Assembly: GCA_029243545.1 (NCBI GenBank)
Contig: JAQWRV010000006.1
Coordinates: 186,001 to 250,000, forward strand
Length of the DNA stretch: 64,000 nt
Source of the DNA: Rhodospirillaceae bacterium
GTDB taxonomy: Bacteria; Pseudomonadota; Alphaproteobacteria; Rhodospirillales; Rhodospirillaceae
Direction of reading: 5' to 3'
Below the pieces are notes generated by a model. It saw nothing but the letters and a program-made list of their open reading frames with translations. It made no database searches and was not told the origin of the DNA. Position 1 is the first letter of the stretch; each line of letters opens with the position of its first letter. Shown here one piece after another: positions 35,870-44,331 of this stretch. The position numbers and the translations under genes were made by a program.

Positions 35870-37068
35870 TGCCGGGACGCTGTCTGATATGCGGGGGGCA
35901 CTTAGGCGTTAAACTGCTGTCTTTAGGCATGCAGCCTGTGACAAAAAACTTGATTGACCATGCCCATCCTGAATCTTTTCATGCTGCCCTGGACGTTGTC
36001 ATTTGCACCGTGTGTGCAACAGTTCAATTGGATGATCCTTGGCCTCATCATGCTCTGGTGCCCTGGCATGATTGGATGTCTTTTCGTGAGCCTGAAGAGC
36101 ACCTCGACGATGTGGTCGAACGCGTAATCGAAGCGCATTCGCTAGAACCAGACGCGTTGATCTTGGGCATTTCAGCTAAAGATTGCACCACAGTGTCGCG
36201 GTTCGAGAAAAAGGGATTTAAGAACACATATCGAGTTCAACCAGATCGTGACTTGAAAATCGAGACCCCGAACGCGTATATCGAAAGTGTTCAGCATGAG
36301 CTTTCTCATGAGGTTGCGGAGGGCATCGTCGCTGAAATAGGCCAGGTGGATTGTCTAATCGTTAGGCATATATTGGAACATTCCGAACGGCCTGGCCAAT
36401 TCCTAGACGCAATATCCGTCATGCTTAAACCAGGAGGTGTCGCCGTTTTTGAAGTGCCTGATTGTGAAAGTGCACTAGAAAAGAATGACTATGCTCTAAT
36501 TTGGGAAGAGCATAATATTTATTTTACGGAGGCAACGCTCAATCGGTGCTTAGCCAAAAACGGTTTCGAAAATTGTTGGGGTATTGTTTATCCGTATGCA
36601 TTTGAAAACAGCATTGTCATTGCCGCTCAGAAGGCCTCGTCAGAAGTAAATACTAGTACTAAGAGCCTTAAAAAAGAACTGAGCCGATTTGATCATTACG
36701 CAAAGTCATTCAAAGAAACCAAAACGCGCGTCATCGAAGCAATTACTAGTTTCGTAGATGACGAATATACAATTGTACTCTTTGGCGCAGGACATCTTGG
36801 ATGCTCTTTCCTGAACTATAATGGAATCGGCGACAGGCTTGCCTTTGCGGTTGATGATGCACCGGAGAAGCTTGGGCTCAAATTACCCGGTACGGGTCTT
36901 GAAATTCGGCCTACCTCAGACTTAGCCGGAATGAGCAATTTGGTCTGCTTGCTGTCTGTAACCCCCGATATAGAGAGCGCTGTGGTCAAACGTCTGCAGG
37001 CGCGTTTGAGATCAGACGTTGTCTACAGATCTATTGTCAGCACAAGCTCACGTTATATTGGGGGGTGA
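35869..37068 (+). CDS. C-methyltransferase-like protein with degenerate SAM site
   Basis: A 399-residue protein built like the C-methyltransferase at 30754: an N-terminal zinc knuckle (RCLICGGHL and VICTVCATVQL), a central methyltransferase fold (CLIVRHILEHSERPGQFLDA, MLKPGGVAVFEVPDCESALE) and a C-terminal Rossmann half (YTIVLFGAGHLGCSFLNYN). The usual glycine-rich motif I is replaced by ALILGISAKDCTTVSRF and the active-site YHEH by IWEEHNIYF, so SAM binding or catalysis may be altered or lost. It could be a divergent enzyme or a non-catalytic partner of the intact paralogue. It starts within the last base of the preceding epimerase gene. Confidence 0.78.
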   Translation: MPGRCLICGGHLGVKLLSLGMQPVTKNLIDHAHPESFHAALDVVICTVCATVQLDDPWPHHALVPWHDWMSFREPEEHLDDVVERVIEAHSLEPDALILGISAKDCTTVSRFEKKGFKNTYRVQPDRDLKIETPNAYIESVQHELSHEVAEGIVAEIGQVDCLIVRHILEHSERPGQFLDAISVMLKPGGVAVFEVPDCESALEKNDYALIWEEHNIYFTEATLNRCLAKNGFENCWGIVYPYAFENSIVIAAQKASSEVNTSTKSLKKELSRFDHYAKSFKETKTRVIEAITSFVDDEYTIVLFGAGHLGCSFLNYNGIGDRLAFAVDDAPEKLGLKLPGTGLEIRPTSDLAGMSNLVCLLSVTPDIESAVVKRLQARLRSDVVYRSIVSTSSRYIGG

Positions 37069-37175
37069 AAAGGCTTTCTCCACGCCCATTGGTGCCCAAA
37101 AGCTTGGTAGCAATCCTGTTTCAAATGCGATAGTACCGCCACAATGATCCCCTCTTTGTAGTTGGTAAATTTTCA

Positions 37176-38186
37176 GTGTCTGGTAATCAAAGCGGAAACT
37201 TGGATATTGTCACTGGCGGGGCGGGCTTTATTGGCAGTCACCTCGCTGAGAATTTGCTCGCCCACGATCGTCGTGTGCGCGTTATCGATAATTTCAGCTC
37301 TGGAAATCGGGCTAATCTGGCCCACCTTGAGGGGCATAGTCTGCTTGAAATTGTGGAGCTTGACGTTGCTGATTCTAAGGCGGTTAGAGAGTCTATGGAT
37401 GGGGCCGATCGAGTTTTTCATCTGGCAGCCTTGGCCGATATTGTGCCGTCTATCCAGAAACCCGATGCCTACTTTAGGGCTAATGTAGATGGTACGTACG
37501 CAGTAGTTGAGGCGGCGCGGGCCGTTGGCATTCGGCGGCTAATTTATACGGCTTCCTCATCTTGCTACGGTTTGCCGAACTCTTTCCCTACACCTGAGAC
37601 GGCAAAAATTGATACGCAGTACCCTTACGCTTTAACGAAATACTTGGGCGAGCAAATCGTATTGCACTGGGCCAATGTCTATGGTCTTCCCGCTGTTTCG
37701 TTACGCTTGTTCAATGTATATGGACCGCGCGCACGGACCTCAGGTACATATGGCGCAGTTTTCGGGGTGTTTCTCGCGCAGATCCTTGCGGGCAAACCGG
37801 TTACGATTGTTGGAACCGGAGAGCAGACGCGCGACTTTACCTATGTCACAGATGTTGTAGAGGCCTTTAGGATGGCTGCTGACTCCCAAATTCAAGGGAA
37901 AGTACTCAATGTCGGAACGGGTGAGCCCCAGTCAATCAATCGTCTTGTTACATTGCTTGGAGCGCAAGAAAAGACGCATATTCCAAAGAGGCCGGGCGAA
38001 CCAGATACGACTCATGCAGACACGTCGCAAATTAGACAACATTTACGATGGGCTCCAAAAACATCTTTTGAAGACGGTGTTCAAAAAATGCTCGAAAATA
38101 TTGATTATTGGAAAGATGCGCCTGTTTGGACACCAGATTTAATTGGTGAAGCCACCAAAGATTGGTTTCAATACCTTAAAGACTAG
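37176..38186 (+). CDS. UDP-glucose 4-epimerase-like NAD-dependent epimerase
   Basis: A 336-residue extended SDR. The cofactor loop is IVTGGAGFIGSHLAENLL (about 11-28), with the conserved VRVIDNFSSGNRANL, then YTASSSCYGLPNS (catalytic Ser), YPYALTKYLGEQIVL (Tyr-xxx-Lys), LRLFNVYGPRAR and GTGEQTRDFTYVTDVVEA. This set is typical of UDP-hexose 4-epimerases of the WbpP/GalE type. The GTG at 37176 is the start; there are 107 bases without a gene before it. The gene ends 7 bases before the nucleotidyltransferase-kinase fusion. Confidence 0.92.
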   Translation: MSGNQSGNLDIVTGGAGFIGSHLAENLLAHDRRVRVIDNFSSGNRANLAHLEGHSLLEIVELDVADSKAVRESMDGADRVFHLAALADIVPSIQKPDAYFRANVDGTYAVVEAARAVGIRRLIYTASSSCYGLPNSFPTPETAKIDTQYPYALTKYLGEQIVLHWANVYGLPAVSLRLFNVYGPRARTSGTYGAVFGVFLAQILAGKPVTIVGTGEQTRDFTYVTDVVEAFRMAADSQIQGKVLNVGTGEPQSINRLVTLLGAQEKTHIPKRPGEPDTTHADTSQIRQHLRWAPKTSFEDGVQKMLENIDYWKDAPVWTPDLIGEATKDWFQYLKD

Positions 38187-38193
38187 TAGCTAA

Positions 38194-39765
38194 ATGAAGG
38201 TTCTGCCTGTGGCTGTATCAAATTCATCGCCTGTATTTCCGAGAGACAAGATCAAACCTATGGATGATCTTGCTCAAATTGCTCGCGGGGCGAAGGAAAA
38301 AGGTGGGACTGTCGTGCAATGTCACGGCGTTTTTGATCTTCTTCATATTGGGCACTTGAAGCATTTTGAATCTGCGCGGGCCAAAGGATCAATGTTGATT
38401 GTGACAATCACCGCAGACAACTTTGTGAATAAAGGTCCCGGTCGGCCCATTTTTCCGGAGCAAATGAGAGCGGAGGCGCTGGCCAATCTCATGCAGGTGG
38501 ATTGGGTGGGTATTGTTGAAGATCCTTCGGCCGAAAAGGCGATTGATGCGATCAAGCCCAACATTTATGCCAAAGGCAACGAATACCAAGACGCCGACAA
38601 TGATGTGACGGGCAAAATACTTGGTGAAGCTGAGATTGTTGAGTCTTATGGCGGCTCTGTCATCTTTACCGACGAAGTAACGTTCAGTTCGTCGTCTCTG
38701 ATTAATAAGCATCTTAATATCTACGACCCACCACTTCAGCAATATCTCGAGTCCCTCCGTAAAGAAGGGGCGCTTGAGTACGTTATTGAGAAAGTTGAAG
38801 AACTAGCTAATCTGAAAGTGCTAATCGTCGGCGACGCGATTATTGATGAGTACATCTACGTACGCGCGCTTGGTAAGTCGGCCAAAGAAAACATGATCGC
38901 GACCCAGTACATGGAACGAGAAGTTTTCTCTGGAGGCGTGCTTGCGGCAGCAAACCACGTTGCAGGATTCTGCAAATCTGTGGAACTGGTTACCTCTATT
39001 GGTGCGCAAGAGTCTTATGAAGAATTTATTCGTGAGTCTTTGAAGCCAAATGTGAACCTTACTGCCTTGATAAATGAATCGGCTCCGACGACACGAAAGT
39101 CCAGATATGTTGATCCCGGCTATTCAATGCGAAAGCTCTTTGAAGTCTACGTCATGAATGACTTGCCTCTACCAGGGTCAGTGCAAACGGACTTAGAATT
39201 GGCGCTACAGGAACGTATCTCGGACGCGGACGTTGTCATCGTTACCGATTTTGGCCACGGGTTTATTAATGATCAGACGATTCAACTGCTGTGCAGCGAG
39301 GCTAAATTTTTAGCTGTAAATGCTCAATCTAATAGCGCCAATCATGGCTTTAACCTGATTTCTCGTTACCCGCGGGCGGATTACATTTGCATCGATGAGC
39401 CTGAGGCGCGCCTCGCAGTGCACGACAAAACGTCTAGCCTGCCTGATATCATTCAAGGTGCGCTGCTCGAAGAAATGGAATGTGACAGGACTGTAGTTAC
39501 GCAGGGCAAGCACGGTTGCTTAGCCTTTGAAAAAGGCGGGAATTTAACCCGAGTTCCCGCATTGACTAGCACCATAGTAGATACCGTGGGTGCTGGGGAC
39601 GCCTTTTTCGTCGTTACGGCGCCAATGGCTGCATTAGGGATTCCCATGCCCTATATTGGTCTACTTGGGAACGCCGCTGGCGCCATGAAAGTCGGTGTTG
39701 TCGGGCACCGGTCCTCAGTTGATAAAACGTCCTATATAAAGTTTTTAACTGCGCTTCTAAAATAG
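38194..39765 (+). CDS. Nucleotidyltransferase-PfkB sugar kinase fusion (HldE-like domains in reverse order)
   Basis: A 523-residue two-domain protein. Residues about 38-180 form a cytidylyl/adenylyltransferase: CHGVFDLLHIGHLKHFESAR with the HIGH motif (51-54), and later VTFSSSSLINKH, the SSTxI-like motif. Residues about 205-523 form a PfkB-type kinase: VLIVGDAIIDEYIYVRALGK, VFSGGVLAAANHVA and the catalytic DTVGAGDAFFVVTAPMAALG. Classical HldE, which phosphorylates and adenylates heptose 7-phosphate, has the kinase first; here the order is reversed. It probably phosphorylates and nucleotide-activates a sugar made in the island, but whether ATP or CTP is the nucleotide donor is not known. Confidence 0.9.
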   Translation: MKVLPVAVSNSSPVFPRDKIKPMDDLAQIARGAKEKGGTVVQCHGVFDLLHIGHLKHFESARAKGSMLIVTITADNFVNKGPGRPIFPEQMRAEALANLMQVDWVGIVEDPSAEKAIDAIKPNIYAKGNEYQDADNDVTGKILGEAEIVESYGGSVIFTDEVTFSSSSLINKHLNIYDPPLQQYLESLRKEGALEYVIEKVEELANLKVLIVGDAIIDEYIYVRALGKSAKENMIATQYMEREVFSGGVLAAANHVAGFCKSVELVTSIGAQESYEEFIRESLKPNVNLTALINESAPTTRKSRYVDPGYSMRKLFEVYVMNDLPLPGSVQTDLELALQERISDADVVIVTDFGHGFINDQTIQLLCSEAKFLAVNAQSNSANHGFNLISRYPRADYICIDEPEARLAVHDKTSSLPDIIQGALLEEMECDRTVVTQGKHGCLAFEKGGNLTRVPALTSTIVDTVGAGDAFFVVTAPMAALGIPMPYIGLLGNAAGAMKVGVVGHRSSVDKTSYIKFLTALLK

Positions 39766-39810
39766 TGTACCTGACAATACTAATCGAGCGTGCATGCAGT
39801 TGGTTTTTCA

Positions 39811-40809
39811 ATGACAAAATCTCATCGTAATATTCTTGTCACCGGAGGTGCCGGATACGTCGGCGCTGTGTTGGTCCCCAAGTTGTTGGCGGCGGGGAAT
39901 CATGTAACGGTCCTAGATCTATACTTGTACGGCGATGATATTTTTGACGGTGTACGGCCACATTCGGGGTTGAGAGAGATTAAGGGCGATTTGCGGAATG
40001 CAGAAACCGTCGGCCAAGCCCTCAGCGGCTGTGATACTGTAATTCATCTAGCTTGTATTTCTAATGACCCCTCCTTCGAACTTGATCCGGGCCTTGGCAA
40101 ATCGATCAACTACGATTGTTTCCTTCCGTTGGTCAAAGGTTCTAAGTCGGCGGGGGTCAACCGGTTTATTTATGCTTCTTCTTCGTCCGTGTACGGTATC
40201 AAAGAAGGTGTAGAAGTTTCAGAAGATTTGGCCCTGGAGCCACTGACCGATTACTCACGCTTTAAGGCAATGTGTGAAGCGGACCTGGAATCGGAGCGCG
40301 GACCTGGTTTCACGACTTTGACATTACGGCCCGCAACAGTTTGCGGCTATTCACCCCGGCAAAGGTTGGACGTCATCGTCAATATTCTCACTAATCACGC
40401 TGTGCATACGAAAGCGATCAAAGTATTCGGCGGCGACCAGCTGCGGCCCAATATCCATATAGAAGATATGACGGATTTGTATGTGAAATGCATGGAATAC
40501 AGTGACGACCTGATTGACGGGCAAGTTTTTAATGCTGGCTATGAAAATCAGAGCGTTATGGATTTGGCTGACACTGTAAAAAGTGTTGTCGGTGATGTTT
40601 CGGTAGAAGTTACGCCGACAGATGATCACCGCTCTTACCACGTCTCGTCGGAAAAGATAGGAAAAGCGCTCGGTTTTAGAGCTGGCCACACGATTGAGAT
40701 GGCTGTTCAAGATTTGGTTGCGGCGTTTGAGAGCGGAAAACTCCCAAATGCCATGGACGATGCGCGATACTTCAACATTAAGACCATGCAGGCTGCGAAC
40801 CTAAAATAG
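39811..40809 (+). CDS. NAD-dependent epimerase/dehydratase
   Basis: About 332 residues. Cofactor loop ILVTGGAGYVGAVLVPKLLA, then VTVLDLYLYGDD, GCDTVIHLACISNDPSFEL, YASSSSVYGIKEG (Ser), LTDYSRFKAMCEADL (YxxxK) and TLRPATVCGYSPRQRLDVIV. The ISNDPSFEL and GYSPRQRLD pattern marks a subgroup frequent in sugar and natural product clusters. A GTG at 39790 also opens the frame; the ATG at 39811 is closer to the cofactor loop and preferred. It begins a tightly packed run of genes, with 12 bases to the transketolase N-terminal subunit. Confidence 0.88.
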   Translation: MTKSHRNILVTGGAGYVGAVLVPKLLAAGNHVTVLDLYLYGDDIFDGVRPHSGLREIKGDLRNAETVGQALSGCDTVIHLACISNDPSFELDPGLGKSINYDCFLPLVKGSKSAGVNRFIYASSSSVYGIKEGVEVSEDLALEPLTDYSRFKAMCEADLESERGPGFTTLTLRPATVCGYSPRQRLDVIVNILTNHAVHTKAIKVFGGDQLRPNIHIEDMTDLYVKCMEYSDDLIDGQVFNAGYENQSVMDLADTVKSVVGDVSVEVTPTDDHRSYHVSSEKIGKALGFRAGHTIEMAVQDLVAAFESGKLPNAMDDARYFNIKTMQAANLK

Positions 40810-40821
40810 GCCACACCAAAT

Positions 40822-41691
40822 ATGACCGCAACATTAACTCAAGGTTTGTCTGAGCCCTCCTTGCCGCAGCTAGGGCCGTTCCCCGATGGTGATTTGGGTG
40901 GGATCGCGGCGTATCTGCGAGGACGGATTATTCAAATGTCTCACGTGGCGCGGACACCGCATTTAGGGTCTTGCCTATCATGTGTCGATATTCTGGTTGC
41001 AGCCTACTGGCATGCACTACGTATTGATCCTGCAGAAGCAGAGTCAGCCGATCGTGATCGGTTCATACTGAGTAAGGGGCATGCAGCGATGGCGTTATAT
41101 ACAGCCCTGGCCTATAGGGGTTTCTTCCCGCTTGAGCTTCTGCACACCTACAACACTGATGGCGGCAAGCTATCAGAGCATCCAGGCCCCTGGTGTGTGC
41201 CTGGGGTAGAGGCGGCGACGGGATCTCTCGGTCACGGCCTTGGAATAGGCCTGGGCATGGCATATGCCGGCCGTCTTCAAGATAAGTCCTACCGTGTGTT
41301 CGCTCTGCTGAGTGACGGTGAGTGCAACGAGGGGTCGGTTTGGGAAGGTGCGCTAATGGCGCCAGCGCAGCATCTGGAAAATGTCTGCGTCATTATTGAC
41401 TATAATAAGTGGCAAGCAACGGGGCGCAGCGAGGAAGTTTTGGCTGTGCAGCCGTTGGCCGATAAGTGGCAGTCGTTTGGCTGGTCGGTTGAAGAAGTTG
41501 ATGGGCACGATATCCCAGTCTTGTGCAATGCCCTTAGCGTGCCCAATGGGACGGGGAAGCCGAAGGCCATTATCGCTCATACCCTTAAAGGGAAGGGTGT
41601 CTCCTTCATGGAGGACGACAATAATTGGCATTATAGAATCCCAACCGTTGAAGAAGTCGGCTTAGCATTTGATGAATTGGGTCTGCAATGA
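40822..41691 (+). CDS. Transketolase-like protein, N-terminal (TPP-binding) subunit
   Basis: A 289-residue protein covering the pyrophosphate domain of transketolase. Seen: HVARTPHLGSCLSCVDILVA, RDRFILSKGHAAMALYTALA, AATGSLGHGLGIGLGMAYAG and the TPP/metal motif LLSDGECNEGSVWEGALMAP followed by VCVIIDYNKWQATG. The gene stop overlaps the start of the C-terminal subunit in ATGA, so the subunits are made together. Two-subunit transketolases are found in archaea and in sugar or secondary metabolite clusters, where they can attach a two-carbon ketol group to an activated sugar. It is distinct from the complete housekeeping tkt at 21444. Confidence 0.92.
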   Translation: MTATLTQGLSEPSLPQLGPFPDGDLGGIAAYLRGRIIQMSHVARTPHLGSCLSCVDILVAAYWHALRIDPAEAESADRDRFILSKGHAAMALYTALAYRGFFPLELLHTYNTDGGKLSEHPGPWCVPGVEAATGSLGHGLGIGLGMAYAGRLQDKSYRVFALLSDGECNEGSVWEGALMAPAQHLENVCVIIDYNKWQATGRSEEVLAVQPLADKWQSFGWSVEEVDGHDIPVLCNALSVPNGTGKPKAIIAHTLKGKGVSFMEDDNNWHYRIPTVEEVGLAFDELGLQ

Positions 41692-42644
41692 GAAATGCAT
41701 TCGCCGATGAAGTGACGTCGCTGGTGCAGGAGAAGGACAACCTAGTTCTCTTGTCTGGAGATATAGGTAACCGCCTGTTCGACAAATTCAAAGAAAAGGC
41801 AGGCCCGCGATTTCTAAACTGTGGCGTGGCCGAGGCCAATATGGTGAGCATGGCGAGCGGCCTTGCCATGTCGGGGATGCGGCCCATCACCTATACAATA
41901 ACCCAATTCATGACGTCCCGCTGTCTAGAACAAATTCGTGACGATGTGTGTTATCAGAACGTGCCGGTCATAATTGTCGGTGTGGGGTCCGGTCTCGGGT
42001 ACGCGTCGTTAGGGCCAACGCATCATTCTTGTGAAGATATCGCTTTCATGCGAGCGCTTCCAAACATGACCGTGACCTGCCCTGGAGATGCGCTTGAAGT
42101 GCGGGCGATTCTGCGCCAAGCCACTGCACATGATGGGCCAGTATATATGCGCCTCGGTAAAAAGAATGAACCCGTCATTCATGAATCCGTTCCAGACATC
42201 ACGCTTGGCCGTGGATTAATGCTTCGTGAGGGCGATGACGTGGCCTTGTTCACCACCGGCAGCACACTACCGCTTGCGGTTAAAGTGGCGGATAAACTCA
42301 GTAGTAAGAATGTCACAACCCGTTTGGTGAGCATGCATACTGTTAAGCCACTTGATACGGATCTCATAGAACAATCATTCAAATCAAAACGCGTTGTCGT
42401 CACGCTGGAAGAGCATAGTCTTATCGGTGGTCTAGGCGCAGCTTTCGCAGAATGGATGGCTGACAACGGGCCGCAAAAAGCTGGTCTGTATAGGGTTGGA
42501 ACCAGCGACGAATTTCTTGATAAAAGTGGTGGGGTTGCCTATGCGAGATTTCATTTCGGAATTACGGAAGAGGCTATCGTTTCTGGTGTCCTCTATCGTC
42601 TGAATAGTAGCGCAAACGCATCTGTTCACGCTCAACCCTCTTAA
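41688..42644 (+). CDS. Transketolase-like protein, C-terminal subunit
   Basis: A 318-residue protein with the pyrimidine-binding and C-terminal domains of transketolase. VLLSGDIGNRLFDKFKEK, FLNCGVAEANMVSMASGLAM with the catalytic Glu of the TPP site, VGVGSGLGYASLGPTHHSCE, MRALPNMTVTCPGDALEVRA and YMRLGKKNEP follow the order seen in DXS/transketolase partners. ATG 41688 overlaps the preceding stop. Together with the N-terminal subunit it would form the active enzyme. It lies 14 bases before the HAD phosphatase gene. Confidence 0.92.
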   Translation: MRNAFADEVTSLVQEKDNLVLLSGDIGNRLFDKFKEKAGPRFLNCGVAEANMVSMASGLAMSGMRPITYTITQFMTSRCLEQIRDDVCYQNVPVIIVGVGSGLGYASLGPTHHSCEDIAFMRALPNMTVTCPGDALEVRAILRQATAHDGPVYMRLGKKNEPVIHESVPDITLGRGLMLREGDDVALFTTGSTLPLAVKVADKLSSKNVTTRLVSMHTVKPLDTDLIEQSFKSKRVVVTLEEHSLIGGLGAAFAEWMADNGPQKAGLYRVGTSDEFLDKSGGVAYARFHFGITEEAIVSGVLYRLNSSANASVHAQPS

Positions 42645-42658
42645 GGACAGATTTGCGC

Positions 42659-43288
42659 ATGCAGGTGGGGCTCGACTTTGACAACACGATCGCATGCTAT
42701 GACCTGGTGTACCGCGCCATTGTTGACGAAAAGGACGTCGTGCCATCAGGCACGCCGGCGAATAAAACCGCGATAAGAGATTTCCTGAGAGCGGCGGGCC
42801 GGGAAGATGAATGGACAGAACTTCAAGGGTATGTATACAGCGAAGGTATGACCTATGCCCGCCCGTACCCTGGAGTTGCAGATTTTATTGCCACGTGCCG
42901 GTCTCTCAGTATTGACGTCAGCATTATTAGTCACAGAACACGCCATCCTTATGCTGGACCTAAGGTGGATTTACATGCCGCCGCCAGATCATGGTTGGAG
43001 TCACATGCGATTGTGACAGATGGTGAATCGACCCTTACCCATGATCTAATTCACTTTGAAGTTACAAAATCCGATAAATTGGGGCGTATAGCCGACCGGT
43101 CGTGCCGCTGGTTCGTCGATGATCTGCCGGAATTCTTGAGCGATCCTGGTTTTCCGGCTTCTACTCGGCGCATCTTGTTCGACCCTCACAATCTTCATGC
43201 CGACGGTTCTGAATCGGATACTTTTCACCGCCTCGATAGCTGGGATCGAATAAAGACCCATATTCTCGATGAAGTGAATTCCAAGTGA
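42659..43288 (+). CDS. HAD-superfamily hydrolase-like protein
   Basis: About 209 residues. The N-terminal QVGLDFDNTIACYDLVYRA holds the nucleophile Asp pair (DFD), DVSIISHRTRHP supplies the second motif, a Lys lies in VTKSDKLGRIA, and CRWFVDDLPEFLSD is the acidic metal motif. The arrangement fits a sugar phosphatase of the HAD fold. A helical cap is inserted between motifs I and II (residues about 25-75). A TTG at 42653 opens the frame; ATG 42659 is preferred. It overlaps the next kinase gene by four bases (GTGA), so the pair are coupled and may act on the same intermediate. Confidence 0.83.
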   Translation: MQVGLDFDNTIACYDLVYRAIVDEKDVVPSGTPANKTAIRDFLRAAGREDEWTELQGYVYSEGMTYARPYPGVADFIATCRSLSIDVSIISHRTRHPYAGPKVDLHAAARSWLESHAIVTDGESTLTHDLIHFEVTKSDKLGRIADRSCRWFVDDLPEFLSDPGFPASTRRILFDPHNLHADGSESDTFHRLDSWDRIKTHILDEVNSK

Positions 43289-44331
43289 GTGTGCAGGCGC
43301 TCAAAGATCAGGCCCAGGTTTTGGTATCGCAGGCTGGAGCCGGTATTGTTGAATCAGTGAACCGCGTCCTTGGAGGGCGCAACAATCAAGTTTTCAAAGT
43401 AGAGACAACGTCCGGCGGGGCGTTCGCCCTAAAAATATATTTTAGTCACGCCGAAGATAGGCGAGATCGCCTCGGTGCAGAGTATGCCTTTTGCCGCTAC
43501 GCCTGGGCCGAGGGCTTGCGCTGCATACCTGAACCAGTCGCTGCTGATCATGAGAGCCGTGCCGGGCTCTATGCTTGGGTTTCTGGCTCGGCACCTGATC
43601 CAAGCCAAGTCCGCAACGACGCAATTGGGAAGGTTCTTTCATTTCTGGTTGGCTTGAACGGTGGGCGGCATACAGAGGCGGCCACAAATCTTCCGCTGGC
43701 CTCAGAAGCATGCCTGTCGATAAACGCGCACGTTGAGACTGTTGGTAACCGCCTGGACACTCTCATCGCCGGGTTAGGCGACGATTCCTTAGAACGCAAA
43801 GCCCGGCAATTTCTCAATGAGCTTCAAGAGATATGGAATACCGTTCGTTCATATGTCGAGAGTACGACGCGCGGAGACGGCGTTGGTTCCCGGCAATTGA
43901 TCCAAGCCCAGCAATGTATCTCACCGTCGGACCTCGGTTTTCATAACGCTCTTGTAAATGCCGATGGAGAATTTACGTTTCTGGATTTCGAATACGCTGG
44001 ATGGGATGACCCGGCTAAACTTGTTTGTGATTTCTTTCACCAAGAAAAGGTTCCGGTCTCCAGGGCGTATTACAACGAGTTTCGCGACAGGCTCGTCGCA
44101 GGGCATCCTGCTCCTGAAAATGAAGCCAGTCGCATCGATAGGCTTATGCCCGTTTATGGGGTTAAGTGGCTGATCATGCGGCTGAACGAATTTAGACCAG
44201 ATGGTGCGTATAGACGGGCTTTTGCTGATCCGCAGGAAAACCCAGAGGAGCGAAAAGTCAGCCAGTTAGAAAAAGCGCACACCGCCCTAGAGGCTCTAAA
44301 AGCGGAGCTCGAAGAAACGAGGATTTTATGA
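43285..44331 (+). CDS. APH/choline kinase-family phosphotransferase
   Basis: A 348-residue protein of the aminoglycoside phosphotransferase fold. GGRNNQVFKVETTSGGAFAL with KIYF (nucleotide-binding Lys), GLYAWVSGSAPDPSQV, the catalytic loop ISPSDLGFHNALVNADG (D and N of the HxDxxxxN-type motif; the usual His is replaced by Ser-Asp context) and TFLDFEYAGWDDPAKLVCDF are seen. Such kinases phosphorylate small hydroxyl compounds including sugars and choline. Its GTG start overlaps the HAD gene and its stop overlaps the next epimerase gene, placing it firmly in the island operon. Confidence 0.82.
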   Translation: MSVQALKDQAQVLVSQAGAGIVESVNRVLGGRNNQVFKVETTSGGAFALKIYFSHAEDRRDRLGAEYAFCRYAWAEGLRCIPEPVAADHESRAGLYAWVSGSAPDPSQVRNDAIGKVLSFLVGLNGGRHTEAATNLPLASEACLSINAHVETVGNRLDTLIAGLGDDSLERKARQFLNELQEIWNTVRSYVESTTRGDGVGSRQLIQAQQCISPSDLGFHNALVNADGEFTFLDFEYAGWDDPAKLVCDFFHQEKVPVSRAYYNEFRDRLVAGHPAPENEASRIDRLMPVYGVKWLIMRLNEFRPDGAYRRAFADPQENPEERKVSQLEKAHTALEALKAELEETRIL

